From: Campylobacterales bacterium | GTDB lineage: Bacteria > Campylobacterota > Campylobacteria > Campylobacterales > Sulfurimonadaceae | Direction of reading: 5' to 3' | Assembly: GCA_014859655.1 (NCBI GenBank) | Contig: JACUTT010000005.1 | Location: 1 to 64,000 of the forward strand | DNA length: 64,000 nucleotides | Position numbers and translations under genes: made by a program | Shown: positions 18,976-28,176 of the stretch, one piece after another | How the letters are laid out: each line of letters begins with the position of its first letter | How positions within the stretch are numbered: the first letter of the stretch is position 1 | Notes under the pieces: model-generated | Databases searched by the model: none | What the model saw: only the letters and a program-made list of their open reading frames with translations | What the model was told of the DNA's origin: nothing

Positions 18976-20337
18976 TCAAACTACCGACCTTTTAAAATAG
19001 GCCAAGGCTGCCGCGGAAGCCTCTTTGTGAAGGAGGATGGGTTTGGGGTAGTTTGCTATAGCGTGGGCGAAAAGATACTCTTCGTCGTGAAGGGCTTTTG
19101 GGGCTATATCTTTGAGCTCAGGGCAGAAGCGTTTGATGTAGAGTGCTTCTTTGTCGAACCTTTTGGCCTGAAGGTAGGGGTTGAAGATGCGGAAGTAGGG
19201 CTGGGGGTCGATGCCCGTGCCTGCGCTCCACTGCCAGGAGAGAATGTTCGAAGCCGCGTCGTAGTCGAGAAGATGCTTCGCAAAGAAGGCCTCTCCCCAC
19301 TGCCAGGGAAGCAGAAGGTCCTTGGTGAAGAATGAGGCGCAGACCATGCGCACACGGTTGTGCATCGTGCCTGTTTGCAAGAGCTCTCTGACACCCGCGT
19401 CGACGAGGGGCACGCCTGTTTCGCCCCGGCAGAAGGCCTCGTATTTTTTGGGGTCTTCTACGCCCGTGAAACGGTATTTGTAGTTCTCTTTTTCTATGCG
19501 GGGGAAGTGGAAGAGAAGGTAGGCGTAGAAGTCGCGAAAGAGCAGCTGCCTGAAAAAAGGCTCCGTCTCTACGCCCTCTTTTTTCTGTGCACTCAAGAAG
19601 CGCAGGACTTCGCGCACCGAGAGCGTGCCGAAACGCAGGTCGACGCTGAGCTGAGAGGTAGCCTGAAGTGAGGGAAAATCCCTGTCTGTCGCGTAGTTTT
19701 TAAGCTGCTCTTTCAGCCTCGTAAGTTTCGCCTCGGGCTTCTCAAGAGAGAGTTTCTGCTCGGCAAAGCCCAAAGAGGAGGCCTCCAGGGGGAGGGGAAT
19801 CTCTCTGCCCTCTGCGATCCGTGTGATCCCTTCGTAGCCAGCGGGAAAAAGCTGCTGCGGCACAAAAGGATAAGCTTTCATGTGCTCGGCAGTGAAGAGG
19901 GTCTTGGCCCTGTTATAGAAGGGGGTGAAGACAAGATAGGGGCTCTGGTCGGCTTTGAGCACCTCGTCGGGAGCAAAGATATAGCTGTCCTTGAGGTAGC
20001 GAAAGTGCAACAGGTGCGAGACCTCGAGGTCTCTTTGCCGGGCATAAGCGTCATAGTCGCCGCTGGCGGCCACCTCGTCAAAACCCAGCGGAGCAAGCGC
20101 AGCAAAGACCTCGACCGGGGGGCCGAAAAAGAGCTTGAGGTCTAGTCCCTTTGCTTTGAGCGCGTGTTTCAGCTCTACTACCTGCGCAAAGATAAGGCTA
20201 AGGCGCCGGTCATCCGGGCTCAGAGAGGCGAGGATGTTTGTATCGAAGATGAAGATGGGCAGCACCTCGCCGCCGAGGCTGAGAAGAGGGTTGTCGTCTG
20301 CTCTAAGGTCGCGCCGGAACCAGAGGATGCGTCTCAT
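18976..20337 (-). CDS. phrB: Deoxyribodipyrimidine photolyase
   Basis: Light-driven repair of cyclobutane pyrimidine dimers, 453 aa. The N-terminal photolyase domain begins ILWFRRDLRADDNPLL. The C-terminal FAD-binding domain shows GETGVPLVDAGVRELLQTGT, MHNRVRMVCASFFTKDLLLP, and the signature LLDYDAASNILSWQWSAGTG, followed by DPQPYFRIFNP. This fits class I CPD photolyases, using FADH- and probably a folate-type antenna. It overlaps the upstream TudS-YbgA gene by four bases, a linkage also seen in E. coli (ybgA-phr). Confidence 0.96.
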   Translation of the reverse strand: MRRILWFRRDLRADDNPLLSLGGEVLPIFIFDTNILASLSPDDRRLSLIFAQVVELKHALKAKGLDLKLFFGPPVEVFAALAPLGFDEVAASGDYDAYARQRDLEVSHLLHFRYLKDSYIFAPDEVLKADQSPYLVFTPFYNRAKTLFTAEHMKAYPFVPQQLFPAGYEGITRIAEGREIPLPLEASSLGFAEQKLSLEKPEAKLTRLKEQLKNYATDRDFPSLQATSQLSVDLRFGTLSVREVLRFLSAQKKEGVETEPFFRQLLFRDFYAYLLFHFPRIEKENYKYRFTGVEDPKKYEAFCRGETGVPLVDAGVRELLQTGTMHNRVRMVCASFFTKDLLLPWQWGEAFFAKHLLDYDAASNILSWQWSAGTGIDPQPYFRIFNPYLQAKRFDKEALYIKRFCPELKDIAPKALHDEEYLFAHAIANYPKPILLHKEASAAALAYFKRSVV

Positions 20338-21281
20338 TTTCCGCTTTTGATGTCGGAGCGCAGGGCGAGAACCTTGGGATAGGGGCTGAGGAACTTCTGG
20401 CCCAGCAGATAGGAGACCTCATACTTCTGTGCAAACATCTGCAGGGTGCCCAGCGGGGAGATGAGCGGAATGATCTTGGCGGCAAAGTCGCCGATCTGCT
20501 CATGGAGCATCGCTTTTTCGACCGGGCTGAGCGCGTTTTTCAAAAATCCCGCCATATGTTCGAGCACATTTCGCGTTTTGGCAATACTGCTTTTGCGCGC
20601 AATGGCACTCTTGAAGATCAGCTCGTAGCGCGAGAGCGTCTCGGAAATGCTCAGGCCCTCGTGGTTGCCGACGATATTGCCCAGCAGTCGGTAGGCCTTC
20701 TCGTCTTTGGACTGGAGCATAAACTTGTAGTTCCGGTGGAAGACGACAAGCTCTTTCATCTGCGGCGAAGAGGCCTTGAACTGCTCGAAGTCCTCATAGG
20801 CAAAGAGCTGCATCACGAAGTTCTCCCGCAGCCAGGGATCGTTCAGCCGCCCCTCCTCCTCCATCGGCAGAAGAGGGAAGTGCTGCTGGCAGAGTTCGGC
20901 AAAGAGACCGTTACTCTTTCCTTCGGCAAAGCCGTTGTTCAGGTAGGATTTCGCACTTCCCAGACCGCAGCTTGGGGATTTTGACTTGAAGATGATGCCG
21001 CAAAGACGCTCTGCCTTGAGTACGTCCAGCTCGCTGTCGCAAGCCAGAGAGAGTGCGCTGCTTAGGTCGCTGCCATCCTTGTTGGACTGGACGATAAGGC
21101 CGTTTTCCTCCTGAACGAGGCGCACAGAGGGGCGCGGAGTGCCGAAGGCCAGATGCTCGGGGCAGAAGGGAACGAACTTGGCATACTTCCCCAGCTCGTC
21201 AGTGATAAAGTGCTCATGTTTGTGTCCCGCGTCAAAACGGACCTTTGCGCCCAGAAGGCAGGATGAGACGGCTATTTTCAT
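20334..21281 (-). CDS. DUF523-DUF1722 protein (TudS-YbgA fusion)
   Basis: A 315-aa protein. Residues about 1-150 are DUF523, the TudS thiouracil desulfurase family, with the three cluster-binding cysteines in VSSCLLGAKVRFD, VPFCPEHLAFGTPRPSVRL and SPSCGLGSAK. Residues about 170-305 are DUF1722/YbgA (FEQFKASSPQMKELVVFHRNY, ending SYLLGQKFLSPYPK). TudS proteins carry a [4Fe-4S] cluster that removes sulfur from thiolated bases; whether this fusion does so is inferred. Coupling with phrB suggests a nucleotide-damage function, as 4-thiouracil-type bases absorb near-UV. Confidence 0.93.
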   Translation of the reverse strand: MKIAVSSCLLGAKVRFDAGHKHEHFITDELGKYAKFVPFCPEHLAFGTPRPSVRLVQEENGLIVQSNKDGSDLSSALSLACDSELDVLKAERLCGIIFKSKSPSCGLGSAKSYLNNGFAEGKSNGLFAELCQQHFPLLPMEEEGRLNDPWLRENFVMQLFAYEDFEQFKASSPQMKELVVFHRNYKFMLQSKDEKAYRLLGNIVGNHEGLSISETLSRYELIFKSAIARKSSIAKTRNVLEHMAGFLKNALSPVEKAMLHEQIGDFAAKIIPLISPLGTLQMFAQKYEVSYLLGQKFLSPYPKVLALRSDIKSGK

Positions 21282-21471
21282 ACAGATACTCCCTGTGATA
21301 GACCCTGCTATAGCAGACCCTTTTGAATACGAATGGTAGCACAGAAGCCGTGAAAAAGATCAATGTCAGCGAACTTGGCCGCGACTAAAAAGTAATATGC
21401 TAGAATGAGAGCCTTTAAAAGAGTTTGCTCATTATTAAAAGCAATAACACCAGGCGTTATCAGGACGGTAG

Positions 21472-24441
21472 ATGCAAGAGACGACACAGGATCAGCTTAT
21501 ACGGCCGTGGCTATCCCCTTTGTTTTTTATGATCATTATCATGTCGGCGAGGTTCTTTGAGGGGCACCTGCTCTTTCACACGCTGGCGGAGCTTTTTACT
21601 ATTGTCGTCGGTGTCGTGATGGCCGTGGTCGCCTATTACGCCCACCAGTTTACCAAAAACAACTTCCTGCTCTATCTGGGAATGGGCTATTTCTGGATCG
21701 CGGCCCTCGATCTTTTTCACATGCTGACCTACAAGGGGATGATGATCTATCCTGCATATGATGCCAATCTGACACTTAACTTTTGGGTCCTCTCACGTCT
21801 CTTTGAAGCCTTGCTGCTGCTGAGCGCGCCTTTTGTAAATTTCAAGGTTCTCTCCAAAACACCCGTTTTCCTGCTCTTTGGAGCCATGGCTGGGGCAGTG
21901 TATGCGTTCTCTTTTTCTCCCTACCTGCTCGAGCTCTATGGGGAGGGGAGCGGACTGACTGGGCTGAAGATAGGATTTGAATATGTAGTTATAGCCTTGC
22001 TGGCGGGCGCACTCATTCTCTATAGAAAACTTCGAAACCATTTTGAGCGCTTTGTCTACTACTGCGTGCTGCTTTCCATAAGCTTTACGATGCTTGCGGA
22101 GCTTGCCTTTACTTCTTATGTCGATCTCTATGCCTATACCAACGTGCTTGGCCACCTCTTTAGATTTATGTCCTACTGGATGATTTTTCTGGCCATCGTT
22201 CAGGTCTCTTTACAAAAGCCTTTCAGCGCGATGGCGCAGGATGCGAGTACCTATGATGCCATTCCCCTGCCTGCTGTCGTGGTAGATGCGGAAGGTATCG
22301 TCCGTCAGGCCAATCGTGCAACCCTGAGTTTTCTGTCCTTGTCAAAAGAGGCTGTTTTCCATCGCCGCAACCACATGCTTTTCCATGACGTTACCATGAG
22401 TGAGGCGAAATGTGCTCTCTGTCAGGCGATTAAAAATGGGCAGGCCCTTTGCGACTATGAACTCCCTCTTGGCTCCAAGACTTACCGTTTCAGCCTCAGC
22501 CCCATCTATTTTGACAACGAACCCTCGGGAACCATTCAGGTCTGCAGTGACATCAGTGCGCTCAAAAACAGCGAAGCAAATTTGATCCGCGAAAGCAGCC
22601 TGCTCAAGACTATCATCAACACTGTTCCGATACGCATCTTCTGGAAAGACCGAGAGTCGCGCTATCTTGGCTGCAACCGGCTTCTTGCCGAAGATGCGGG
22701 GTTGAGGGATGAGGAGGAGCTTGTCGGCAAGACAGACCATGATATGCTCTGGCACAAAGAAGCGGCCTCTTATGTGAGCGATGACAAAGAAGTGATGCGG
22801 ACACAGAGGAGCAAGCTCAACTACGAAGAAGTCCAGAGCCTTAAAGACGGCTCAAAACGGTGGCTCAACACCTCCAAGGCTCCCCTTCTCGATCAGAATG
22901 GCCAAGTGGAGGGCATTTTGGGAGCCTATTTCGATATTTCCGAGCGCAAGCGAGCGCAGGAGAAGCTGATAAGGGCAAACAAACTTTTGAGTAATGCCGA
23001 ACAGTTGGGCCACATGGGGAGCTGGGAGCTTGATCTGCAGACAAAGCAGCTTTTCTGGTCGGATGAGGTCTTTAGGATACACGGCGAAGAGATCGGTGCC
23101 TTTGTACCGACGCTTGAGATCTTTATGAGCTATATATCTGCGGACGACCGCCAAAAGATCGAGGAGGCTCTCTTTTTCACGAATGTGCGAAGCGAACTAT
23201 CGGCCACACATTACAAACTGCTGCGAAAAGATGGCAGCGTACGCAGTATACAGATCAAAAACGAGATGATCTTTTCCGACAGTGGTGAGGCGGTGAAACT
23301 GATCGGTATTCTTTTTGACGAAACAGAGCGGGTCGCTTCCGAGCAGGAGCTTAAAAAACTGAAGACCGCTGTCGAGCAGAGCCCGGTCTCCATCATCATC
23401 ACTGATCTTGAGGGCAGCATCGAGTATGTCAACCCCCAATTCTCGCTGATCACCGGCTATACCTTCGAGGAAGCCATCGGCAAAAACCCCAGGATTCTTG
23501 CCTCGGGGCAGACCAGCGAGTATAAGTATGTGCATCTGTGGAACGAAGTGGCGCACGACAAGACCTGGTCGGGCATCTTCAAGAACATCAAGAAGAGCGG
23601 CGAGGCCTATTTGGAGTCCGCGATGATCTCGCCCATCAAAGACAGGGAGGGCAACATCGTCAACTACATCGGCATCGGGCAGGACATCACCGAGAAGGTG
23701 GGGATGCGTGAGCTACTCAAAGACCAGGAAGATATGATGATCATACAGTCGCGCCACGCGGCCATGGGCGAGATGGTAGGGATGATAGCCCACCAGTGGC
23801 GCCAGCCCCTTTCAATCATCTCTATGGGGGCGAACAACCTTCTGCTTGACATCGAGATGGAGGATATCAACGCGGAGGTCTTTAAAGCAGAGGCGCTCAG
23901 CATTGTCGAGCAGGTGAACCACCTCTCACAGACCATAGACGACTTTAGAAACTATTTCCGTCCCGACCGCGAAAAAGAGAGCGTACATGTCGAGGAGGTG
24001 ATAAAAGAGGCGCTAAACATCATCGGAAAGAGCCTTGAGAGCAACAAGGTAGAGCTGACTCTCTCTCTGGGCGAGAGCAGTCCTGTCGAGATCTTTAGGC
24101 GGGAGCTTGTTCAGGTGCTGATCAATGTCATCAACAATGCCAAAGAGGCGATGGTCGAACACTGCAAAGAGCAGAGGCTTCTGTCAATCAGCACCGAAGA
24201 GGTTTCGGGTGCCGTTATCATCAGGATCTGCGACAACGGTGGAGGCATAGACGAGAAGATCATCCACCGGATCTACGAGCCCTATTTTAGCACCAAAGAC
24301 AAGCAGACCGGCACCGGACTAGGGCTCTTTATGAGCAAAACGATAATGGAAAAACATCTCAACGGCAGGATAGAAGCGTTTAAAAATGACGCAGACGGCA
24401 CCTGTTTTGTCCTGAGCATCTACAAAGAGGAAAGCCTATGA
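21472..24441 (+). CDS. MASE3-PAS multidomain sensor histidine kinase
   Basis: An inner-membrane kinase of 989 aa. Residues about 15-235 hold seven to eight helices of the MASE3 type (FFEGHLLFHTLAELFTIVVG, YFWIAALDLFHMLTYKG). Four PAS domains follow (about 250-350, 370-490, 495-620, 625-745); the fourth begins with a PAS core SPVSIIITDLEGSIEYVNPQ. The H-box HAAMGEMVGMIAHQWRQPLS places the phosphorylated His at 774. The ATPase domain has NVINNAKEAM, DNGGGIDEKI and TGTGLGLFMSK. This H-box style is typical of Campylobacterota. Its stop overlaps the next gene by four bases, so the receiver-HD-GYP protein is the likely partner. Confidence 0.93.
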   Translation: MQETTQDQLIRPWLSPLFFMIIIMSARFFEGHLLFHTLAELFTIVVGVVMAVVAYYAHQFTKNNFLLYLGMGYFWIAALDLFHMLTYKGMMIYPAYDANLTLNFWVLSRLFEALLLLSAPFVNFKVLSKTPVFLLFGAMAGAVYAFSFSPYLLELYGEGSGLTGLKIGFEYVVIALLAGALILYRKLRNHFERFVYYCVLLSISFTMLAELAFTSYVDLYAYTNVLGHLFRFMSYWMIFLAIVQVSLQKPFSAMAQDASTYDAIPLPAVVVDAEGIVRQANRATLSFLSLSKEAVFHRRNHMLFHDVTMSEAKCALCQAIKNGQALCDYELPLGSKTYRFSLSPIYFDNEPSGTIQVCSDISALKNSEANLIRESSLLKTIINTVPIRIFWKDRESRYLGCNRLLAEDAGLRDEEELVGKTDHDMLWHKEAASYVSDDKEVMRTQRSKLNYEEVQSLKDGSKRWLNTSKAPLLDQNGQVEGILGAYFDISERKRAQEKLIRANKLLSNAEQLGHMGSWELDLQTKQLFWSDEVFRIHGEEIGAFVPTLEIFMSYISADDRQKIEEALFFTNVRSELSATHYKLLRKDGSVRSIQIKNEMIFSDSGEAVKLIGILFDETERVASEQELKKLKTAVEQSPVSIIITDLEGSIEYVNPQFSLITGYTFEEAIGKNPRILASGQTSEYKYVHLWNEVAHDKTWSGIFKNIKKSGEAYLESAMISPIKDREGNIVNYIGIGQDITEKVGMRELLKDQEDMMIIQSRHAAMGEMVGMIAHQWRQPLSIISMGANNLLLDIEMEDINAEVFKAEALSIVEQVNHLSQTIDDFRNYFRPDREKESVHVEEVIKEALNIIGKSLESNKVELTLSLGESSPVEIFRRELVQVLINVINNAKEAMVEHCKEQRLLSISTEEVSGAVIIRICDNGGGIDEKIIHRIYEPYFSTKDKQTGTGLGLFMSKTIMEKHLNGRIEAFKNDADGTCFVLSIYKEESL

Positions 24442-25913
24442 TCGATATTCAAGAGCTAAAAGAGTACTGCGGGGCATTAAACATTCTTTATGTAGAAGAC
24501 GACAAGGAGTTGCATGATGCTGTTTTGCGCTACCTGCTGAAGCTTTTTAAGAGTGTAGAGAATGCTTATGACGGCGAAGAGGGACTGCAAAAGTACCGCG
24601 AGGCGGAGTATGACATCGTTCTGAGCGACATCAAGATGCCCCGACTCGGCGGGCTGGAGATGCTCAAGGAGATCAAGGCGCTCAACCCCGAACAGGAGGT
24701 CATCATCCTCTCTGCGTACGCGGAAACGGGCTACTTTATGGACGCCATTCACCTCAACGTTTCGGAGTACATCATCAAGCCCATCGACTATGTGCAGATG
24801 AAAGAGGTTCTCTTCAAGGTCGCCAGGCGACTGCACGCCTTCAAGGAGAACCTGCGTTACCACGCCGAGCTGGAACGGCTGGTCAGCGAAAAGACCAAGT
24901 CGCTCATCGACAACTACGAGCAGACGCTTCGGGCGATGGTAGAGATGATAGAGGTGCGGGACTCCTATACCGGAGGGCACTCCGAGCGCGTGGCACGCTA
25001 CTCCCGCGCTATAGCCCAGGAGATGGGCCTGCCGCAAGAGGAGTGTGACCTTCTTTACCGGGCGGGGATGCTGCATGACATCGGCAAGGTCACCACGCCC
25101 GACACCATACTGCTCAAGCCGGGAAAGCTCTCCGAGCGGGAGTTTATTCTCATCAAAGACCACGTCAGCGTCAGCCATCAGCTGCTTTCAAAGATCCCTA
25201 TGTACAAGGCGATTGCCGAGATCGTCCTGCACCACCATGAGCGTTATGACGGGGCAGGCTATCCGCAGGGGCTAAGAGCCGATGAGATCCCTCTTTTGTC
25301 GCAGATCATGATCCTTGCGGACGCCTTTGACGCGATGACGACCAATCGCATCTACCAGGGGCGAAAAAGCCTTAAGGAGGCGATAGAAGAGCTGCGCTCA
25401 TGCAGCGGGAAACAGTTCGACCCGGCTATTGTTCCTTTCGCCTGCCGCGCGCTTGGCCGCATGGACGTTTCGCGCGACATCTCACAGCTGCCAAAGAGCA
25501 CGATGGAAAAAGAGCGTTTCTCCTACTTCTTCCGCGACAGTCTGACCGACACATACAACAAAGACTATCTTGACTTCTTCCTTCAGCAGGGCATCGAGGG
25601 GAGCCGCTACAGAGCTTGTATCTGCTTTTTGAAAAACTTCTCGCAGTACAACAGTAAACACGGATGGGACGAGGGGAACGAACTCTTGAGGATGTATGCG
25701 CAGTACCTTCAGGAGCGCTATAGCGATGCCATGGTCTTCCGTGTTCAAGGCGATGACTTTATTTTGCTCATCGACGAAAAGAGAACAGGGGGGTTCAAAG
25801 CGTATGAACACCCCTCTTTTTTGGAGAGCACTGAGGTTGATTCAAGCTGTCACTACCTTGACACTCTGGAGGACCTGATGGCCCAGCTTAAACGTCTGGA
25901 GCGGAGTAAGTAG
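24438..25913 (+). CDS. Response regulator with HD-GYP phosphodiesterase and degenerate GGDEF domains
   Basis: A 491-aa cytoplasmic protein. The receiver (1-125) has ILYVEDDKEL, phospho-acceptor Asp64 in VLSDIKMPRLGG, and a KPID lysine motif. A coiled linker leads to an HD-GYP domain (about 160-335): HSERVARYS, HD at 213-214 in GMLHDIGKVTTPD, HHHERYDGAGYPQGL with GYP at 274-276, and ILADAFDAMTTNR. It should hydrolyse c-di-GMP. The last 140 residues resemble a GGDEF domain (DSLTDTYNKDYLDFFL, NSKHGWDEGNELLRMYA), but the signature is RVQGDDF, so synthesis activity is doubtful. Confidence 0.93.
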   Translation: MIDIQELKEYCGALNILYVEDDKELHDAVLRYLLKLFKSVENAYDGEEGLQKYREAEYDIVLSDIKMPRLGGLEMLKEIKALNPEQEVIILSAYAETGYFMDAIHLNVSEYIIKPIDYVQMKEVLFKVARRLHAFKENLRYHAELERLVSEKTKSLIDNYEQTLRAMVEMIEVRDSYTGGHSERVARYSRAIAQEMGLPQEECDLLYRAGMLHDIGKVTTPDTILLKPGKLSEREFILIKDHVSVSHQLLSKIPMYKAIAEIVLHHHERYDGAGYPQGLRADEIPLLSQIMILADAFDAMTTNRIYQGRKSLKEAIEELRSCSGKQFDPAIVPFACRALGRMDVSRDISQLPKSTMEKERFSYFFRDSLTDTYNKDYLDFFLQQGIEGSRYRACICFLKNFSQYNSKHGWDEGNELLRMYAQYLQERYSDAMVFRVQGDDFILLIDEKRTGGFKAYEHPSFLESTEVDSSCHYLDTLEDLMAQLKRLERSK

Positions 25914-27428
25914 ATGATCACGGTCGAGACGATATCAAAACTCAAAGAGCACTCCGAGGGACTGACCCTTTTGTATGTCGAGGACAACGAAGGGCTGCGC
26001 ATCAAGGCGCACCGGCTGATGGAGAAGTTTTTTTCCAATGTCGTCTCGGCTGCAGACGGAGAGGAGGGGCTGGCGGCTTTTAAAGAACACCATCCGCAGA
26101 TCGTCATCACCGATATCAACATGCCAAAGCTCGACGGGATCGAGATGATAGCCTTGATCAAAGAGCTTAACCCCTCGACAAAGTTCATCATCATCTCTGC
26201 CTTTGACGACAAGGCACATCTTATGCGCGCCATCAAGGTCGGGATCTTCGGCTATCTGAAAAAACCGATCAAGATCGACGAGCTGACACAGACACTTCTA
26301 CGTTGCATCGAATCGATCGACACCGAAGAGAACAGCTCACTTTTCAACAGCTACATGGACGACCTGCTCAACTACCAGAGCGACCTTCTGGCCCTTGTCT
26401 CCAAGGGCAAACTGCTTTTTGTCAACCAGATGTTCCTTGACTTCTTCGGGGTGCAGACCCTTGAGGCCTTCGATGCCAAGCATGCAGACTTCGGTGTCGT
26501 GCTGCGCGAGCACAAGGGTTTTCTCTACAACCGCGAACCGGGAAGCTGGTATTTGGAGGCGAGCCGTGAGGCGGGCAAGCTCTTTCATGTCAAGATCGCC
26601 AACGAGGAGAGAGAGAGCCGCCATTTTGTCCTGAAGATGCACCCCCTTCCCAAGAAAAAAGAGATGTACATCATGTCGCTTAACGACATCACCGAGCTCA
26701 ACCTCCTCTCGCTTTTTGACAGCCGGGCCGTTGAAGATGATGAGAAGTACAAAAACCGCAACACCCTGGTAAAACTGATGGAGGTTGTCCAAAAGAACAG
26801 TGCCGAGATCAAGATACACAACTTCTATAAGGGACTCACGATCACCAATGTCGGAATGATTGCCGAGATCAACGAGAAGCATATTGTGGTGAAGAGCTCT
26901 TATGTGCAGCAAAAGGCGGTGCAGTACCAGCGAAGCATGCTGATCTCTTCGGAGATCTTCCCTAGTGCGGTACTCTGTGAGCCGATTATAAAGATCGACT
27001 TTGAGCAGCAGACCATAATCTTCAAAGAGATGCGGTTTCTGCCGCGAAACCCGACCCAGCGAAAATCGGTAAGGGTCTGTCCCGAAGAGCAGCATACCGT
27101 TTCGCTCTTTTATGAGGAGCGCAAGTTCTACGGCGAGGTGCGTGTGCATGACATCTCTGTCGATGCCGTCAAGCTCGAACTCAATGCGCTTCCGGCAGGG
27201 CTCAAGACGGAAACAAAGGTCGTGATAAACATGGTCCTGGCAAATGACAAAAAACCGATGATCATCCATGTCCCGGCCGAGGTGCTGCGCGTTGATGAGC
27301 TGGCCCGGAGTTTTTTTGTCGTCGTACTCTTGGAGTCGGGGCCGGAACAGAAGCGGCAACTGATAGAGTATGTTTCACGAAGACAGATGAATTTAATCCG
27401 CGAATTTAAAGGAATGCAGTTTGGGTAA
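25914..27428 (+). CDS. Response regulator with PilZ c-di-GMP-binding domain
   Basis: A 504-aa protein starting directly after the HD-GYP gene. The receiver (about 15-130) has LLYVEDNEGL and phospho-acceptor Asp67 in IVITDINMPKLDG. A PAS-like middle part follows (YQSDLLALVSKGKLLFVNQM, FVLKMHPLPKKKEMYIMSLN). Near the C-terminus are RKSVRV (383-388) and DISVDA (about 413-418), matching the PilZ signature RxxxR and [D/N]xSxxG except that the last Gly is Ala. It therefore probably senses c-di-GMP levels set by its neighbour. It overlaps the ODP gene by eight bases. Confidence 0.88.
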   Translation: MITVETISKLKEHSEGLTLLYVEDNEGLRIKAHRLMEKFFSNVVSAADGEEGLAAFKEHHPQIVITDINMPKLDGIEMIALIKELNPSTKFIIISAFDDKAHLMRAIKVGIFGYLKKPIKIDELTQTLLRCIESIDTEENSSLFNSYMDDLLNYQSDLLALVSKGKLLFVNQMFLDFFGVQTLEAFDAKHADFGVVLREHKGFLYNREPGSWYLEASREAGKLFHVKIANEERESRHFVLKMHPLPKKKEMYIMSLNDITELNLLSLFDSRAVEDDEKYKNRNTLVKLMEVVQKNSAEIKIHNFYKGLTITNVGMIAEINEKHIVVKSSYVQQKAVQYQRSMLISSEIFPSAVLCEPIIKIDFEQQTIIFKEMRFLPRNPTQRKSVRVCPEEQHTVSLFYEERKFYGEVRVHDISVDAVKLELNALPAGLKTETKVVINMVLANDKKPMIIHVPAEVLRVDELARSFFVVVLLESGPEQKRQLIEYVSRRQMNLIREFKGMQFG

Positions 27429-28176
27429 AGATAAGATCTTATTTGACGACGGTACACACAAGTGCGTGATGTTCAGTATTGATGACGAGAGTCACGAAGA
27501 AAGTTTTTTGGCGGTGAACCAGTTCCTGCTGATCCAAAATGGCGCGGGTATCGTCATTGACCCCGGAAGCGCGGCAATCTTTCATGAACTTTGCGAGGCT
27601 ATAGAGCGCTACATCCCTCTTGAAAACCTCAGGTTCGTTTTTTTCTCCCATCAGGACCCCGATGTGGCCGGTTCCATCTCCGAATGGTCGGTAGCCACCT
27701 CGACGCGTTTTGTCATGTCGGGCCTGTGGACGCGCTTTATGACCCACTACGGAGTTTTGGACATGGAGAGGATATTTGCACTGCCGGACAAGGGAATAAA
27801 GATACCCTTCGGCGAGGGGTATTTGCAGTTTTTGCCGGCGCACTTTATGCACAGTCCGGGAAATTTCAGCCTCTATGACAGCCAGTCGAAGATCCTCTTT
27901 TCGGGCGACATCGGCGCGGCTGTGATGCCGGCGATGAGCGCGTATAAGGAGATAAGTAACTTCGAGAGCCACCTGCCTTATCTGGAGGGCTTCCACCGAC
28001 GCTATATGGCGGGAAATATCTTCTGCAAGGCCTGGGTAAACTCTCTGGACAAGCTCGATGTGACGATGATAGCGCCCCAACACGGAGCCGTTTTCAAAGA
28101 TGAGAATGTGCAGAAATTTTTAGAGTGGCTGCACGGACTAAAATGCGGCGGCGACCTGATAGAGAACCTCTACTAG
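27421..28176 (+). CDS. Di-iron beta-lactamase-fold protein, ODP/flavodiiron-like
   Basis: A 251-aa soluble protein. The metal ligands run HQDPDVAGS (77-85), PAHFMHSPGNFSLYD, ILFSGDIGA and APQHGAVF. This matches the oxygen-binding di-iron proteins (ODP), stand-alone relatives of the flavodiiron beta-lactamase domain, which use HxDxD in place of HxExDH. In Treponema an ODP works with a chemotaxis system as an oxygen sensor. No flavodoxin or rubredoxin domain follows. Start is TTG at 27421 with AAAGGA seven bases ahead, inside the previous gene. Likely role: oxygen or NO input to the c-di-GMP cassette upstream (inference). Confidence 0.85.
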   Translation: MGKDKILFDDGTHKCVMFSIDDESHEESFLAVNQFLLIQNGAGIVIDPGSAAIFHELCEAIERYIPLENLRFVFFSHQDPDVAGSISEWSVATSTRFVMSGLWTRFMTHYGVLDMERIFALPDKGIKIPFGEGYLQFLPAHFMHSPGNFSLYDSQSKILFSGDIGAAVMPAMSAYKEISNFESHLPYLEGFHRRYMAGNIFCKAWVNSLDKLDVTMIAPQHGAVFKDENVQKFLEWLHGLKCGGDLIENLY

